Program-made: the position numbers and the translations under genes
From: Metarhizium brunneum
Lineage: Eukaryota > Ascomycota > Sordariomycetes > Hypocreales > Clavicipitaceae
Length of the DNA: 64,000 nt
NCBI RefSeq assembly: GCF_013426205.1
Contig: NC_089423.1
Span: 3,596,001-3,660,000, forward strand
Direction of reading: 5' to 3'
The notes under the pieces: generated by a model
What the model was told of the DNA's origin: nothing
Database searches by the model: none
What the model saw: only the letters and a program-made list of their open reading frames with translations
In this document: one piece after another, positions 53,775 to 64,000 of the stretch
Layout of the letters: every line of letters starts with the position of its first letter
Numbering within the stretch: position 1 is the stretch's first letter

Positions 53775-55342
53775 ATGCTGCATGTCATCATCGTCGGGGC
53801 CGGTATATCCGGACTGACTTGCGCTATTACGCTGGCCAAATACACGCACGTTCAAGTGACCGTTTTGGAACGAGCAGCTGTCATGGACAAGGTGAGCTGG
53901 TTGCAGACTCTTCCTCAACAGTCTATATCTCGGGACGAGCAAAAGCCCATAATAGGCTCTGCTTGATAGTAGCACAGCGCGCTAACTCCATCACAGGCCG
54001 GAAACGGTATCCAAGTGCCGTGTAATGCTGCCCACGCGATGCGATGTCTCGGCCTGTTGGATAAACTTCTTGTCAAAACGAACGGGCCGGCAACGGCGTT
54101 TCTGAACCTCAAGTACGACGATGGCGAGATACTTTTACACAAAGATCTGACTCGGTGCGAGGAGCTCTACGGTGCACCGTGGCTGTACGTTTGCCTTGCC
54201 TTTTGAATATCCTGTCCATGAATATCATGTCGTGTTGGGTGGCGGCTCCTGGTCCGGCATTCCTTTTGCTCATGCCACTACGTGTAGGTTGATCCATCGA
54301 GCGGACTACATGACGGTGCTCCTCGACGAAGCCCGCAGGGTAGGAGTCCGGATCCGGCTCGGCTGCGATGTTGACGGCGTCGACTTCGACACGCCATCTG
54401 TCAAGCTTCAAAACGGACATGTCTACCAGGCCGATGTCGTAGTCGGCTGCGACGGTACGATCCGCCTGCTCTACACATTGCCGCCACCCGTACTGACACG
54501 ACGCAGGAATCAACTCCACCATCCGCTCCATCATGCACCCGTCGACACAGCCCGTCCCAACAGGCGAATACGCCTACCGCGCGCTCTTCACCCGCTCGCA
54601 ACTCTCCTCCCCATCCTTCCAGCATCTCCTCTCCACCGCCGGCATCTCCCGCTGCTGGATGGGGCCCCTCGCCAACGCCGTCTTCTACCCGCTCCAGGAG
54701 GGCACCCTCTTCAACCTGGTCATCGCCATTGCCGACCCAAACTTCAACAGCAACACCTGTGACGAGCAGGCCCTGCTTCCCTCTGTGCGAGCCCGGCTCT
54801 CCGGCTGGGACCCGACGCTGCTCGAGATGCTCGACGCGGCAAGCCACCTCGTCCGCTTCCCGCTCTACCAAGTCGACAAGCTGCCGTTCTGGTCCAAGGG
54901 CTGCGTCACGCTCACGGGGGACGCCGCTCACGCCATGCCCCCTCACCTGGCGCAGGGCGCGGCAACAGGCGTCGAGGACGGCTTCATCCTGGGCACTCTG
55001 CTCGGCCGGTCGTCCCAGCAGGCGTCGGGGCCGGCGCGGCGCGCGCAGCTACGGGCCGTGCTGCGTGCCTACGAGGGGCTGCAGCACGACAGGACGGCGC
55101 AGATTGTCTCCGGGTCCCGGTTCACGGGGATGCTGGACCACTTGCCGCAGGGCCCGGACCAGAGGGCCAGAGATGCCGAGTTTGCCATGTATGACCCCGA
55201 GAAGACGGTGAGCGCCATGCCGTGGATCGACGCGCGCACCAATAGAAAGTTGCTCGGGAGGAAGGTGGACGAGGTTGCCGAGGGCGAGGTTGCGCGGCTG
55301 CTTGCCGCGGGGGAATTCGCTGACCGTGGAACGAAATTATAG
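53775..55342 (+). CDS. FAD-dependent monooxygenase, salicylate-hydroxylase-like
   Basis: Class A flavoprotein monooxygenase expected to hydroxylate an aromatic or polyketide substrate with NAD(P)H and O2. Four exons, 53775-53891, 53997-54184, 54288-54454 and 54507-55342, join in phase to 435 residues (family about 420-450). Splicing restores the hallmarks: GAGISG at 8-13 (FAD Rossmann), VTVLERAAVMDK-AGNGIQVPCN, YGAPW-LLIHRADYMTVLLDEA, VVVGCDG-INSTIRS (DG motif at 157-158), and the second FAD motif LTGDAAHAMPPHLAQGAATG with Asp296 and then GVEDGFIL. No signal peptide or TM. The gene is convergent with the PDR ABC transporter, which could export its product or its toxic substrate, but co-function is inference. 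The last exon is GC-rich, earlier ones less so. Confidence 0.92.
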
Positions 55343-55850
55343 TAGTTGGGTCACATAACGAGTCGTCTTGTTGTGTGGTTCAGTCGGTGAATCAAGTGTG
55401 TGCCACTGACTGACGACAGGAAAAGATATAGCATGGCGTATGACAGGGAATCAATTGCATCGTATTCAACATTTATATTACTACTCGCCTCCCCCTTTCT
55501 ACTCTTCATCGTACAAGTCTATCTCCTCTGAATGTAGGCGAGAAATATGTCGAACCTCCGAATAAAACGTGATTAAGAACAAAGTGCATGCCCTCTATGC
55601 GCAATAACAAGTATAAATGAAAATGAAATCAAATGACATCCATCTGGAGGCGTGCTACCCAGGATGGTGGGAATATACGACAGATGTGTCTCGGTCTCTA
55701 TTTTCCAAATGACGGTGATGCATCTCGAAATTCTATGCAAAAAGGAAAAAGTAGTCTGCGGCGCTACTATAGTCTTTGTACGTGGGAATGTAGAAAATAA
55801 TGTACTGTTGATAGGGGAATAAAAATTCGGGCTGAAATCGAGCGTGTAAT
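55343..55850. other. Convergent intergenic region
   Basis: 3' flanks of the monooxygenase and ABC transporter genes, AT-rich with several possible polyadenylation signals (for example AATAAAA near 55562). No gene. Confidence 0.6.
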
Positions 55851-58800
55851 TTACTCCTTCTTCGCCTTCTTACCACCGAGCTTGTTCTTGGGTACACGAG
55901 CGAGCCAATACACAAACAGGGCGGCGCCTATGTTGAAAATGACAAAGACCCAGAGCAGACCAAAGTTGCGCCAGCGATCGCTGTAGTTGCTGCTGACGCC
56001 GGCGAGGAAAACATTGGTGTCGCTGATGGTGCAAAACTCGCAGGTCGATGTGGTGTTGGGGTTCGTGAGCTCGCCGCCAAAGACCTTGATGTAGTCCTCC
56101 ATGTACTGCCAGCAGGTCTGGTTGGAGGGAGGCTCGAAACTGAGCAGTTCGTTGGCTGCGCAGATTACTTTGGTGTTGGCTACGCCTGTAGATAACATGC
56201 CTGACACGAGGTATGTAAACGGTGAAACGCGGTCTATCCCTGAGAGTTAGCGTGTCTGTAGATAGTATTGAGTGGGACATGGCGTAATGATGGGCGACTT
56301 ACACATGAAGATCCAGAATCGTGGCAGGGTTTCCGGAGTGGCGAGGACACCGCAGAAAATCAAGCAAAGCGTAAACAGCAAATTGGCCAGATTGCCACCA
56401 GCCTCGGCAGTCTCAAATCCGGCAACAATAAAGGTCGAAAAGGTACCAGTGAAGAGCATAAACATGAGCAGAAAGAGGAACATGAGGGCACCACGCTCGG
56501 CCACGGCATCCGTAGGAATGGCGTTGCGGTAAAGACCAATAGGGTAGTACCAGCAGAAGTACATGATGACGGCCATCAAGGAGTTCCAAGGAAGTTCGAC
56601 AATGATTTGAGAAAGCATAAAGACCTTCCAAGAGTAGACCTTGGATGGACGTTCACGAGCCTCGTACAAAGATCGTTGAATGATAAACTGGGGCATAGAC
56701 TGCTGCACTATTTGACCAAATACGGTGAGGAGCTGGAAAATGGCAAACATCTGGTTCTGAAGGCCTTGTTTACTGTTAGGGGCCTTGAAGAAGATAAAGC
56801 CGATGAATAGGGCGACGAGAGTGCAAAGAGCAGTCTTGGCATAGATGTATACAGGTGTTCGCCAGTACTGTTGAAAGACCCGATAGATATTCTCCTTGAG
56901 CTGGACCATGAAAGGGGCGGCAAATTCGCGGTAGCTGCCTGGATCCTCTTCAATAGCGTTGACCGGGCTGCTGCCCTGCTTCTCTGCCTTGATTGTTTCG
57001 AGTTCATTTTGAACAGATTTATACTCGGGGCTGTCCCGCCACGTTTGAAACCAGTCAATGTCCGTGGTTGATCCGGGAGCGGCGCCAATGACTTCCAACA
57101 TCCACTCCGCAGGGTTCGCTTCCTCGGGGCAAGGGTGTCCGCCGTTGCGTTCAAAGTAGCTCGTCATTGTCTTGGAGTTTTCGCCGATATCGCCAAAGTA
57201 CACTGTCTTTCCACCCTTGGCCAAGAAGAGCAGTCGGTCAAATCGCTGGAACAGCATGGCTGAAGGCTGATGGATGGTACAAAGAACAGCTTGGCCAGCC
57301 TTGGTCAGCTTCTCCAGAAGATCAAGAATGGCCCATGAGGTTTGGGAATCCAGACCAGAAGTAGGTTCGTCGACGAAGAGTAACAGGGGAGGCTTGGCAG
57401 CAAGTTCGACGCCAATGGTAAGACGCTTACGCTGTTCGACGTTGAGACCTTCGCCTGGAACACCAACGACAGCATCGGCATACTCAGTCATATCCAGTAG
57501 CTTAATAACTTCCTCAACATAAGCCAGTTTTTCCTTCTTAGGGACGTGGGCCGGTTGACGAAGAAGAGCACTGAAGTTCAGTGCCTCGCGGACAGTAGTA
57601 GTCTGCAAGTGCAAATCCTGCTGCTGAACGTAGCCAGTCTTGCGCTGGAAGGACATATCGCGAGGCCGTCCATCCACAAGCATCTCTCCAGTAATAACAC
57701 CCATGGAGGTTCTATCCGCTAAACAATCCAGAAGAGTAGTCTTACCGGCACCGGACACACCCATAAGCGCGGTTAGAGTACCAGGCTTGACCCATCCATC
57801 CACGTGGTCTAGAATTTTTCGAGTCTCGCTCTTGATCTTGACCTCGTAGCAAACATCATGCCACTGGAAAACGGACGTTTGCTGTTGGAGAATACCACCC
57901 TCCTTGCTCTGTCCGCGGCTTCTCTCGGCGGTGACGATTGGGCCAATGTTGGCCATGGCAGCTTCTGGGTCGTTGTGTCGCTTCTCAGCTTCTGCAGCCG
58001 CAGCCGGCTTGTGTCCTCGACGATAAACTAGAACTTCACCCTTAGATTTCTTCTCGGAAACGAGCTCAGCAGCAACCATGTAGCAGATAAGGAAGAACAC
58101 AGTGAAAGCTATGACGATGCCAAAATTGCGCCAGCGATGATTCCAAGCATAGTCAAAGTTAGAGCTGGTGTAGGCGTCTCCGTTGACGTTTGGATTTCCA
58201 GCAACAGCGCCAACCTGGGAACAGATCTGGTTTTCGGGGCCCACATTGGCGTATTTTGTGAGAAACTGGGCGGCCCCAGCGAAAGGCGCCTTGGAGGTCG
58301 GCACATACTCCGTGCACTTGAACTCGCGATCATGGAATTCGTTGACCATAAGAGCCTCAAACGCATAGCCGAGAGGGTCGATGTAGCTCAACCAGCGGCA
58401 CCATCCGAGCATATACTGCTTTGGCAGGACAAATCCAGTGAAAATAACGAGGTCGAGAATGAGAATCGCCGCAGGTACCAGCGCCTGAAACAGGGTTCGG
58501 GAGGCAGAAGCAATCGTTCGGAAGATCATAGACATCACCATGACCGTTGAGAAGCTTATTAGCAAGAAGAAAAAGAAGGGGCCAGGTTCTCGCCGTAGAT
58601 TGGTCATGAAGTAGAGTGTTATGTTAAAAATGATTGAGTTTGCAATCTTGTACGGCATATCGCAAAGCATGGAAGCGATTGCTTCGGCTGAGGGGTGATA
58701 GAGCGCATAACGAGCGTGTTTCTCGACAATTGGCCGTTGTGCGTAAAGGGTAAGGATCTTTATATTTTCAAGTCAGTTTATCATTTTACTTCATTTTGAG

Positions 58801-60902
58801 TTCATAGCGGAGGGCTAATGGATTTTTTTTTCTGACCTCGAGAGCAGATGCAAAAGCATTCATCAGACATGCGAAGAAGAGCAAGGCGCCACGTTGGAAG
58901 AAACTGGACGAGGTATCATCCAGGTTGTAGAAAACACTGCCAATAATAAGAGACATGATGAAATTTCCAATAAGAGCACCAATAGTTAAACTTGGATCGC
59001 CAACAAGGCGCTTCCAACCACGCCACAAACAGAGCTTGATCTGTTGGGTATAGGAGAGAGTAAAGGGCGACTTCTTACGCTGACCTTTGGCTTGTTGTGC
59101 GCGCTTGGCGGCACGGAAAGCCTCTGCGTCAGGGCCTCCCACGGGGTGTGCTTCCTTGTACTCTTCGATTTCCACCTGTAGAGCCCTGTATTCGGCACTG
59201 TTCTTCCAGGCAGTAGCAAACTCATCCGGCGTGCGAGGTGCCTTGCCTTCAAATCCGGGACGGACAATGCGTTCTAGAGATGAAGTCATGGAGGTGAGGA
59301 AGTCGGGAGTAGTCTGACGGGCAGGACATTCAAAGCCCAAGTTGATAAAGTATTGTTTTGCCTCATCGGCCCGCCCAAAGAAGATCTGTCGACCCTCATA
59401 TAAGACAGCAGCCTTGTCAAAAAAGTCATAGGCCGTCTGAGGCGCCTGGTAGATGGAGACACAAGCTGTGCTATTAAACAGCTCAGTTTGCAGACGGAGG
59501 GTGCGACAGAACTCGATAGCATTAGCGGAGTCAAGTCCTCGAGTCGAATTGTCCCAGCATTGCAGAGGAGCGCCAGACAGGGCAGCCTCGGAGATGGTCA
59601 CACGCTTTCGCTCACCCCCAGATACACCACGGATAAACTCGTTACCGACACGAGTGTTCATGGTATGCGATATGCCAAACATAGCCATAACAACATCGCG
59701 TAGATGGTTGGCGAAATGATTCTTGTGGAGTCCTTCGGGTAGATGTCGAGGTTGACGGGCCCGTGCGGCGAAGGTGAGGGTATCGCCAACAGACAATTGG
59801 GGGAAGTGGACATCAACTTCTGCGGTGTAGATTGCCTCGCCGCGATGTCTGGTGTGCATTTCCTTGGCTGAGATGCCTACATCGCAATGGTTAGCCACAA
59901 TAAGTCTTTCACTGGGGGTGTGCAAACAGGTTGGAAGGGTTGTGCGATGTGGCTGGGCTGAGGCGGCATCTTCCGATGCCATGTTCCACATATGGAACAC
60001 CCCGGCCCTTATTCCCACGTTATTTCTGGGCGGGTGCAACACGGTCGCAGATCTGATCCGTGGGTTTTGCCAGCACAGACGGCAAATTCCGCTGTGCATC
60101 CAATCAACCCCAGTCACTGTCCCGGTTTGTATATTTGTACATTTCCGTGCAAGGCCATTGGCTTTTCTGCTTTGATTTGTTTTGCTTTGCTTTGCTTACC
60201 TTGATAATTGAAATAAGACCCGTCTCCAACAAAGATGCCGTTCATCTCACCAGCGATAGTCTTGAGAAAGGTAGAGCAGCCAGATCCTGGGGGTCCCAGG
60301 ACCACGAGCATCTCCCCCTTACGAACCAAGCCATCGAAATTGCGTAGAATGTCGATGCGCTGCTTGCCGCTACCAGCTAGCTGGCGAGCAGCACCGGCCG
60401 CCGACAACCAGACGTTGGCAACGTCTTTTTGGTAGTCGGTCGCGGCGCCGAAACCATGAACATTAAGGTTCTGGAAGCAGACGCCGGAGGAACGGAATGA
60501 TTTACCGTCCTGCGACACGAGTTCAACAATGGCCTTTGCCCACTCCCTGCTACTGAACTTGGGCGAATTTGGATTTAAAGGAGAGTCCTCCTTGGCGAAG
60601 AAAGGGTTCTGTCCGGGAGCGGCAGCTGCAGAGGTTCGCGAGTAGGATCGTGCAAGAGCCTGGACAGCGGATGAGCGACGAACCATTTCTGCCTTGATAT
60701 CGTCGTCCTCTTTGCCCAGAGATGTGGCAGATGATGCCCCCTTCTCATCATTGTGGCCCTCGGTTATGGAAGTTGCCTCGGTCTTGGTCGGATCGTTGTT
60801 GACGGCGGCCACGCCTTCGTCCTCGTGGGTTGGTCTTGGAGTAGAGAGAGGGACGCCATCCCTATTCGCCGTGGCGTCGTAGTTTGCGTTCATGCCATAC
60901 AT
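55851..60902 (-). CDS. Complete PDR-type ABC (ABCG) transporter
   Basis: Four minus-strand exons, 60902-60200, 59876-58837, 58757-56303 and 56233-55851, join in phase to 1526 residues, the normal size. Order is NBD1-TMD1-NBD2-TMD2 of the plasma-membrane drug pumps. NBD1 has the fungal-type degenerate Walker [10 protein letters not shown] at 203-211 (Cys instead of Lys), signature VSGGERKR and Walker [15 protein letters not shown]2 has a canonical Walker [10 protein letters not shown], the degenerate signature [12 protein letters not shown] and [13 protein letters not shown]. Each TMD shows six helices; the sequence resembles fungal ABC1/CDR-type azole and toxicant exporters, but substrate is unknown. 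Joins restore [35 protein letters not shown] and [18 protein letters not shown]. The first intron is 323 nt, unusually long here. The N-terminus has two nearby ATGs (residues 1 and 4). Confidence 0.95.
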
Positions 60903-61120
60903 GGCGGCGACAGCAACGGCACACTCAGCAACAACTCGGCCGTTTCGATCACCGCGTTGGCAAATAATGTCGAACCAAGTGCACTGCTGTTTGCTGTTTA
61001 CTCTCCGCCGGTGATGGACAGGCGTTGCGATTGTTGGCCCCGAATGCTGGCAACGTCTCTGCCAAGGGGAGATATCAAGACCTCAAGTAAATCAAAAGCC
61101 AACGGTCCACAAGCGGACAA

Positions 61121-61140
61121 GGCGAGGGCGAGGGCGAGGG
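61121..61140 (+). repeat. GGCGAG tandem repeat
   Basis: Three GGCGAG units in a row just upstream of the ABC transporter's likely promoter. Confidence 0.8.
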
Positions 61141-61323
61141 GGATGTGGACGTTTTAAAAACAACACTGGGGAAGGAACGATGGGCTAAAGCGGCGCGAGC
61201 TGACATGGACTGGGGTGTATCTTCTTGGCTGTGTGGCCCACGAGTTTAAAAAGAAAGAAGGCGAAAACACTAGCCCCCTGGCCAAGAACGATTCTCCGAT
61301 GCCCAGAAACGATGTTGGACACC

Positions 61324-61363
61324 AACTGCGGACTGCGGACTGCGAGCTGTGGACTGTGGACAC
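61324..61363 (+). repeat. ACTGCGG-type imperfect tandem repeat
   Basis: Units ACTGCGG, ACTGCGG, ACTGCGA, then GCTGTGG, ACTGTGG with drift; imperfect heptamer array in the ABC upstream region. Confidence 0.7.
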
Positions 61364-64000
61364 ATATCTTTGACAGACGGACCAGCGGCCACCCCGAACC
61401 CAAACGACGGTGGACTTTGTGGATTGGAGGGCGCGGACGTGAGCAAGCTATGGTCAAAACAAAGCATTTGATTTCAAACTCAAAACAGCAGGGCACACAG
61501 CCATAGTACGGGGACTGCAGCACCAGGGCGACGGATGACTAGTATCTGGAAATTTCAGCCTACGTGTCTTAGGGGCGCAAATTCCCTCCATTTTGCTCAA
61601 GGGCCCTTGCAAACCCCATATGCGCCCCATCCGTGATACGGTTTGCTATTGTACATACGTACGGCGGACAGTCATACAACAAGAGGGGCGGCGAGCCAGC
61701 AATCAATCCGTTACCATCCTGTTGCCATCTGGTTGCCGGTCGGGCTTGCTGAGGAGCCGACGAGCTGCATACCTGGGTACTGCTTTAGTCGGGTCGACTG
61801 GTATTCATTGCTGGCAGCGCGACGAACAAAGTCAAAGCATGTCCGTATTAGCGCTGATGGTGGAGACTACGGCGGAAGGTGGAGAAGCCGGTGCGCATCA
61901 CTCGAGGCCAAATTGTCCATCTCATCTCGAAGCCGTCGAAGCACTCTCGAGGCGAGGCGAGGCGTGTCGGGGAGGCGTTGAGGCGGTTTGGGCGGTTGGC
62001 GGTTGGCGGGTGCTTGGATGACCCCGAGCCGGGGACGACGATGAACCTGTCCAATGGCCTACTATCATGCCGCCTTGACGGGGACGGCGCATCACTTCAA
62101 GATTGTGGGTTGGGTGGCTTGGGTGGTGAAGCGGGTTGAGTGGCCCAAAACTCAGTTTGCCGGGGGTTCGTGGAGCATCATCCATCTCGTCGACGTTGGA
62201 TTACCACAGGCAAGCTGGACGGCGCGCCAATGGTGCCCAGCCTTCAGCCTAGGCCCCTGCCTGGACAAGGAAGCGGACGAATGTCTTGCCTTGCAGGAAG
62301 ATGATGCCTTCGAAAGTCTGGCCATCTGAGTCACTGGAATAAGGGGTGCGTGTCCAAGCCAAGCCTACCCGAGCGCATGGGCAGTGACGAGATGCCACCG
62401 AGAGCCCTTGCATTGCAGCCACGTCAAGGTTGGTGGCATGCAAAAGATTTCTTCATCAACTTGCTTCCATGGATGCCATTCGCACTCTCAAGAATCGGCG
62501 CCGCCTATGATGCTCCCAGAGTCAAAAGGCCACAGCCTGCACAACTTGGGTACTATCTACATTCGTCCTTCTCCTCTCATCCCAACTCGTCTCGGATCAG
62601 CCGTGGTTGCAATCAAGGGCAGCTACCCGTCAGCGACCAAGTGGACGACACTTGGTTGCCAACGAGTACGTATGTACTGAGGCCAACACCATCATTCTCA
62701 GCACCATCATCTGCCCGGACGGACCCGGATCCGAATTACGTCTGTCAAGAGCATTTTAAAGTTCGGGGTCTTGGAGCAACCCGACAATCCGCCCCCACAC
62801 CGCCAGCCCACGATGAGCCTGGTCAATGTTTCTAGAGCCACGCGGATTCCACGGCCAGCTTCGCCCTGTGTCAGCTGTGGGCACTCTGGCCGGGAATTCT
62901 TTTATGGCATCTCCCAGAGAGGGTGTGTGAAACAAAGCGAAATCGTCGTCAGAGTGGGCCCAACCAGTCCTCGATGAATCCTGTCTCAGGTACTGCGGCT
63001 TTAAGATGTTGGTTTCTGATGCTTTCGGTTACCAGCATTCGCCAAACTGCTGGGAACCCATGGAGTGAATTTCTTCATTGTGTCCAGGCGGTGTGCATTA
63101 TCAGATCGCGTCAGGGCCAGCCATCTCGCTCACGACCCAGCTGCCTATCATGCTACATAATTCTCTTCCTGTCTTGTAAAACACGTGCAGGATCGATGTG
63201 TCTTGCATAGTGTGTTACCACCCTTGCTGTGCTATTTATGTCAGGGCCAAAGTCTCACACGACACATGGCATGCGCCCTTTCCAACGTTTATATATCGCA
63301 TTGTTGCGCGCTGTAAGCTTTGCGGGTTGCAATAAGCCGGATGGCAGCCATCTGCTAATATCAATGGCGAATTCGTGCTTCCTTGGCCTCGCTGGCTGTC
63401 AAAGGGGTGTCCGAAAAAAGGAATGAATTCAACGCCCCGGGGGTACGTGACGTCCTGCGGCGATATATTGTCTAATCTCATTTCCAGCCGTCTTATTCCT
63501 CGCAATGAAACACATTGCAGGACTTGAGCAACAACACTGTATGAAATTAGTGGCCGGCAGGGCAAGGCTGATCTTGCCATCACCAAATGATCAAGAAAAG
63601 CATGTGTAGTGCCCCGTTCTCCTATTTCCGAACTAGGTCCTCCCTTGCTTGACTAGCGAGGACGACCCTTTCACAACCCTTGGAGCAGTTGTTAATATAA
63701 TCTGCTCGTGCCGCCAAAAGTCCGCAAGCCCACTCCGCCCTAAGCGCGCGACAATAGATGATAGAATAGAGGTAGTTATCCGATGGTCTTTTCGGGGTCA
63801 GCCACGGACACGTCGTCGGACCCGAGAGTGCGTGGGCGATGAAGCGCAAAAGTGCAGCCTGAATAGTCCAACGTCATCATCAAGTGGCAGATCACATGCG
63901 GCCCAGGCAACACGAAGCACCAAGTCAGAGGCGCATCACAGAAACCAGTTTGGCCAGCCGTCATCAGCCCAGCCGGACTGGAGTCTGCTCATCAATCCTA

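Larger units (their letters stand above)
60903..64000. other. Intergenic upstream of the ABC transporter, 3.1 kb
   Basis: Leader and promoter of the ABC transporter, then DNA with many short overlapping frames (up to about 160 codons, 62350-62835) and no recognisable protein. Short tandem arrays occur: a GGGCGA/GGCGAG repeat at 61121-61140 and ACTGCGG-type repeats at 61324-61360. The region runs off the window, so a gene may begin beyond it. Confidence 0.5.

Noticed and set aside
60903..64000. Search for a secondary-metabolite cluster around the FAD monooxygenase and ABC transporter
   Set aside because: No synthase, P450, methyltransferase or zinc-cluster regulator is present within the window.

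Overview
This window is nuclear DNA of a filamentous ascomycete, most likely a Sordariomycete and probably of the order Hypocreales (inference from protein style, not proven). The evidence is short introns (mostly 45-115 nt, GTRNGT donors, CTAAC/CTGAC branch points, C/TAG acceptors), monocistronic genes on both strands, GC-rich coding third positions in several genes, CT-rich leaders, and full-length fungal families such as PDR-type ABC transporters, a DUF8035 protein and a VWA-Hint protein. No virus, plasmid, CRISPR or bacterial feature was seen.

Layout. 1-3499 is the 3' three quarters of a PDR ABC transporter cut by the window edge. 4182-20160 is a gene-rich block: TANGO2-family protein, an uncharacterised Ser-rich protein, TFIIH subunit Tfb2 (3 exons), an ACOT13-like thioesterase (8 exons, one of 16 nt), a seven-TM protein with a PPxY tail, a small membrane protein, a sterol-desaturase-superfamily di-iron enzyme and a DUF8035 protein. 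23796-35339 carries an LRRC40 homologue, a two-TM protein, a coiled-coil protein, a thiolase and a VWA-Vwaint-Hint protein. 39239-45540 holds a 34-residue cysteine-rich microprotein, a GNAT acetyltransferase and a 1019-residue disordered protein. 53775-60902 holds a FAD monooxygenase facing a second, complete PDR ABC transporter.

The genes are mostly unrelated housekeeping or conserved-unknown genes; I see no biosynthetic cluster. Only the FAD monooxygenase/ABC transporter pair and the two PDR transporters at either end hint at detoxification, and that is inference. Long gene-poor stretches (20.2-23.8, 35.3-39.2, 45.5-53.8 and 60.9-64 kb) carry recurring short motifs (TACTCCGTA, CCTAGGTA) and a MITE-like element with perfect 22-bp terminal inverted repeats (48359-48611), with a decayed relative at 17385.

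Exon coordinates given for spliced genes were derived by hand from splice consensus, reading phase and protein continuity; they are consistent in phase throughout but untested by RNA. The most unusual items are the Hint-domain protein, the 34-aa Cys-rich microprotein, the MITE pair and the 16-nt micro-exon.
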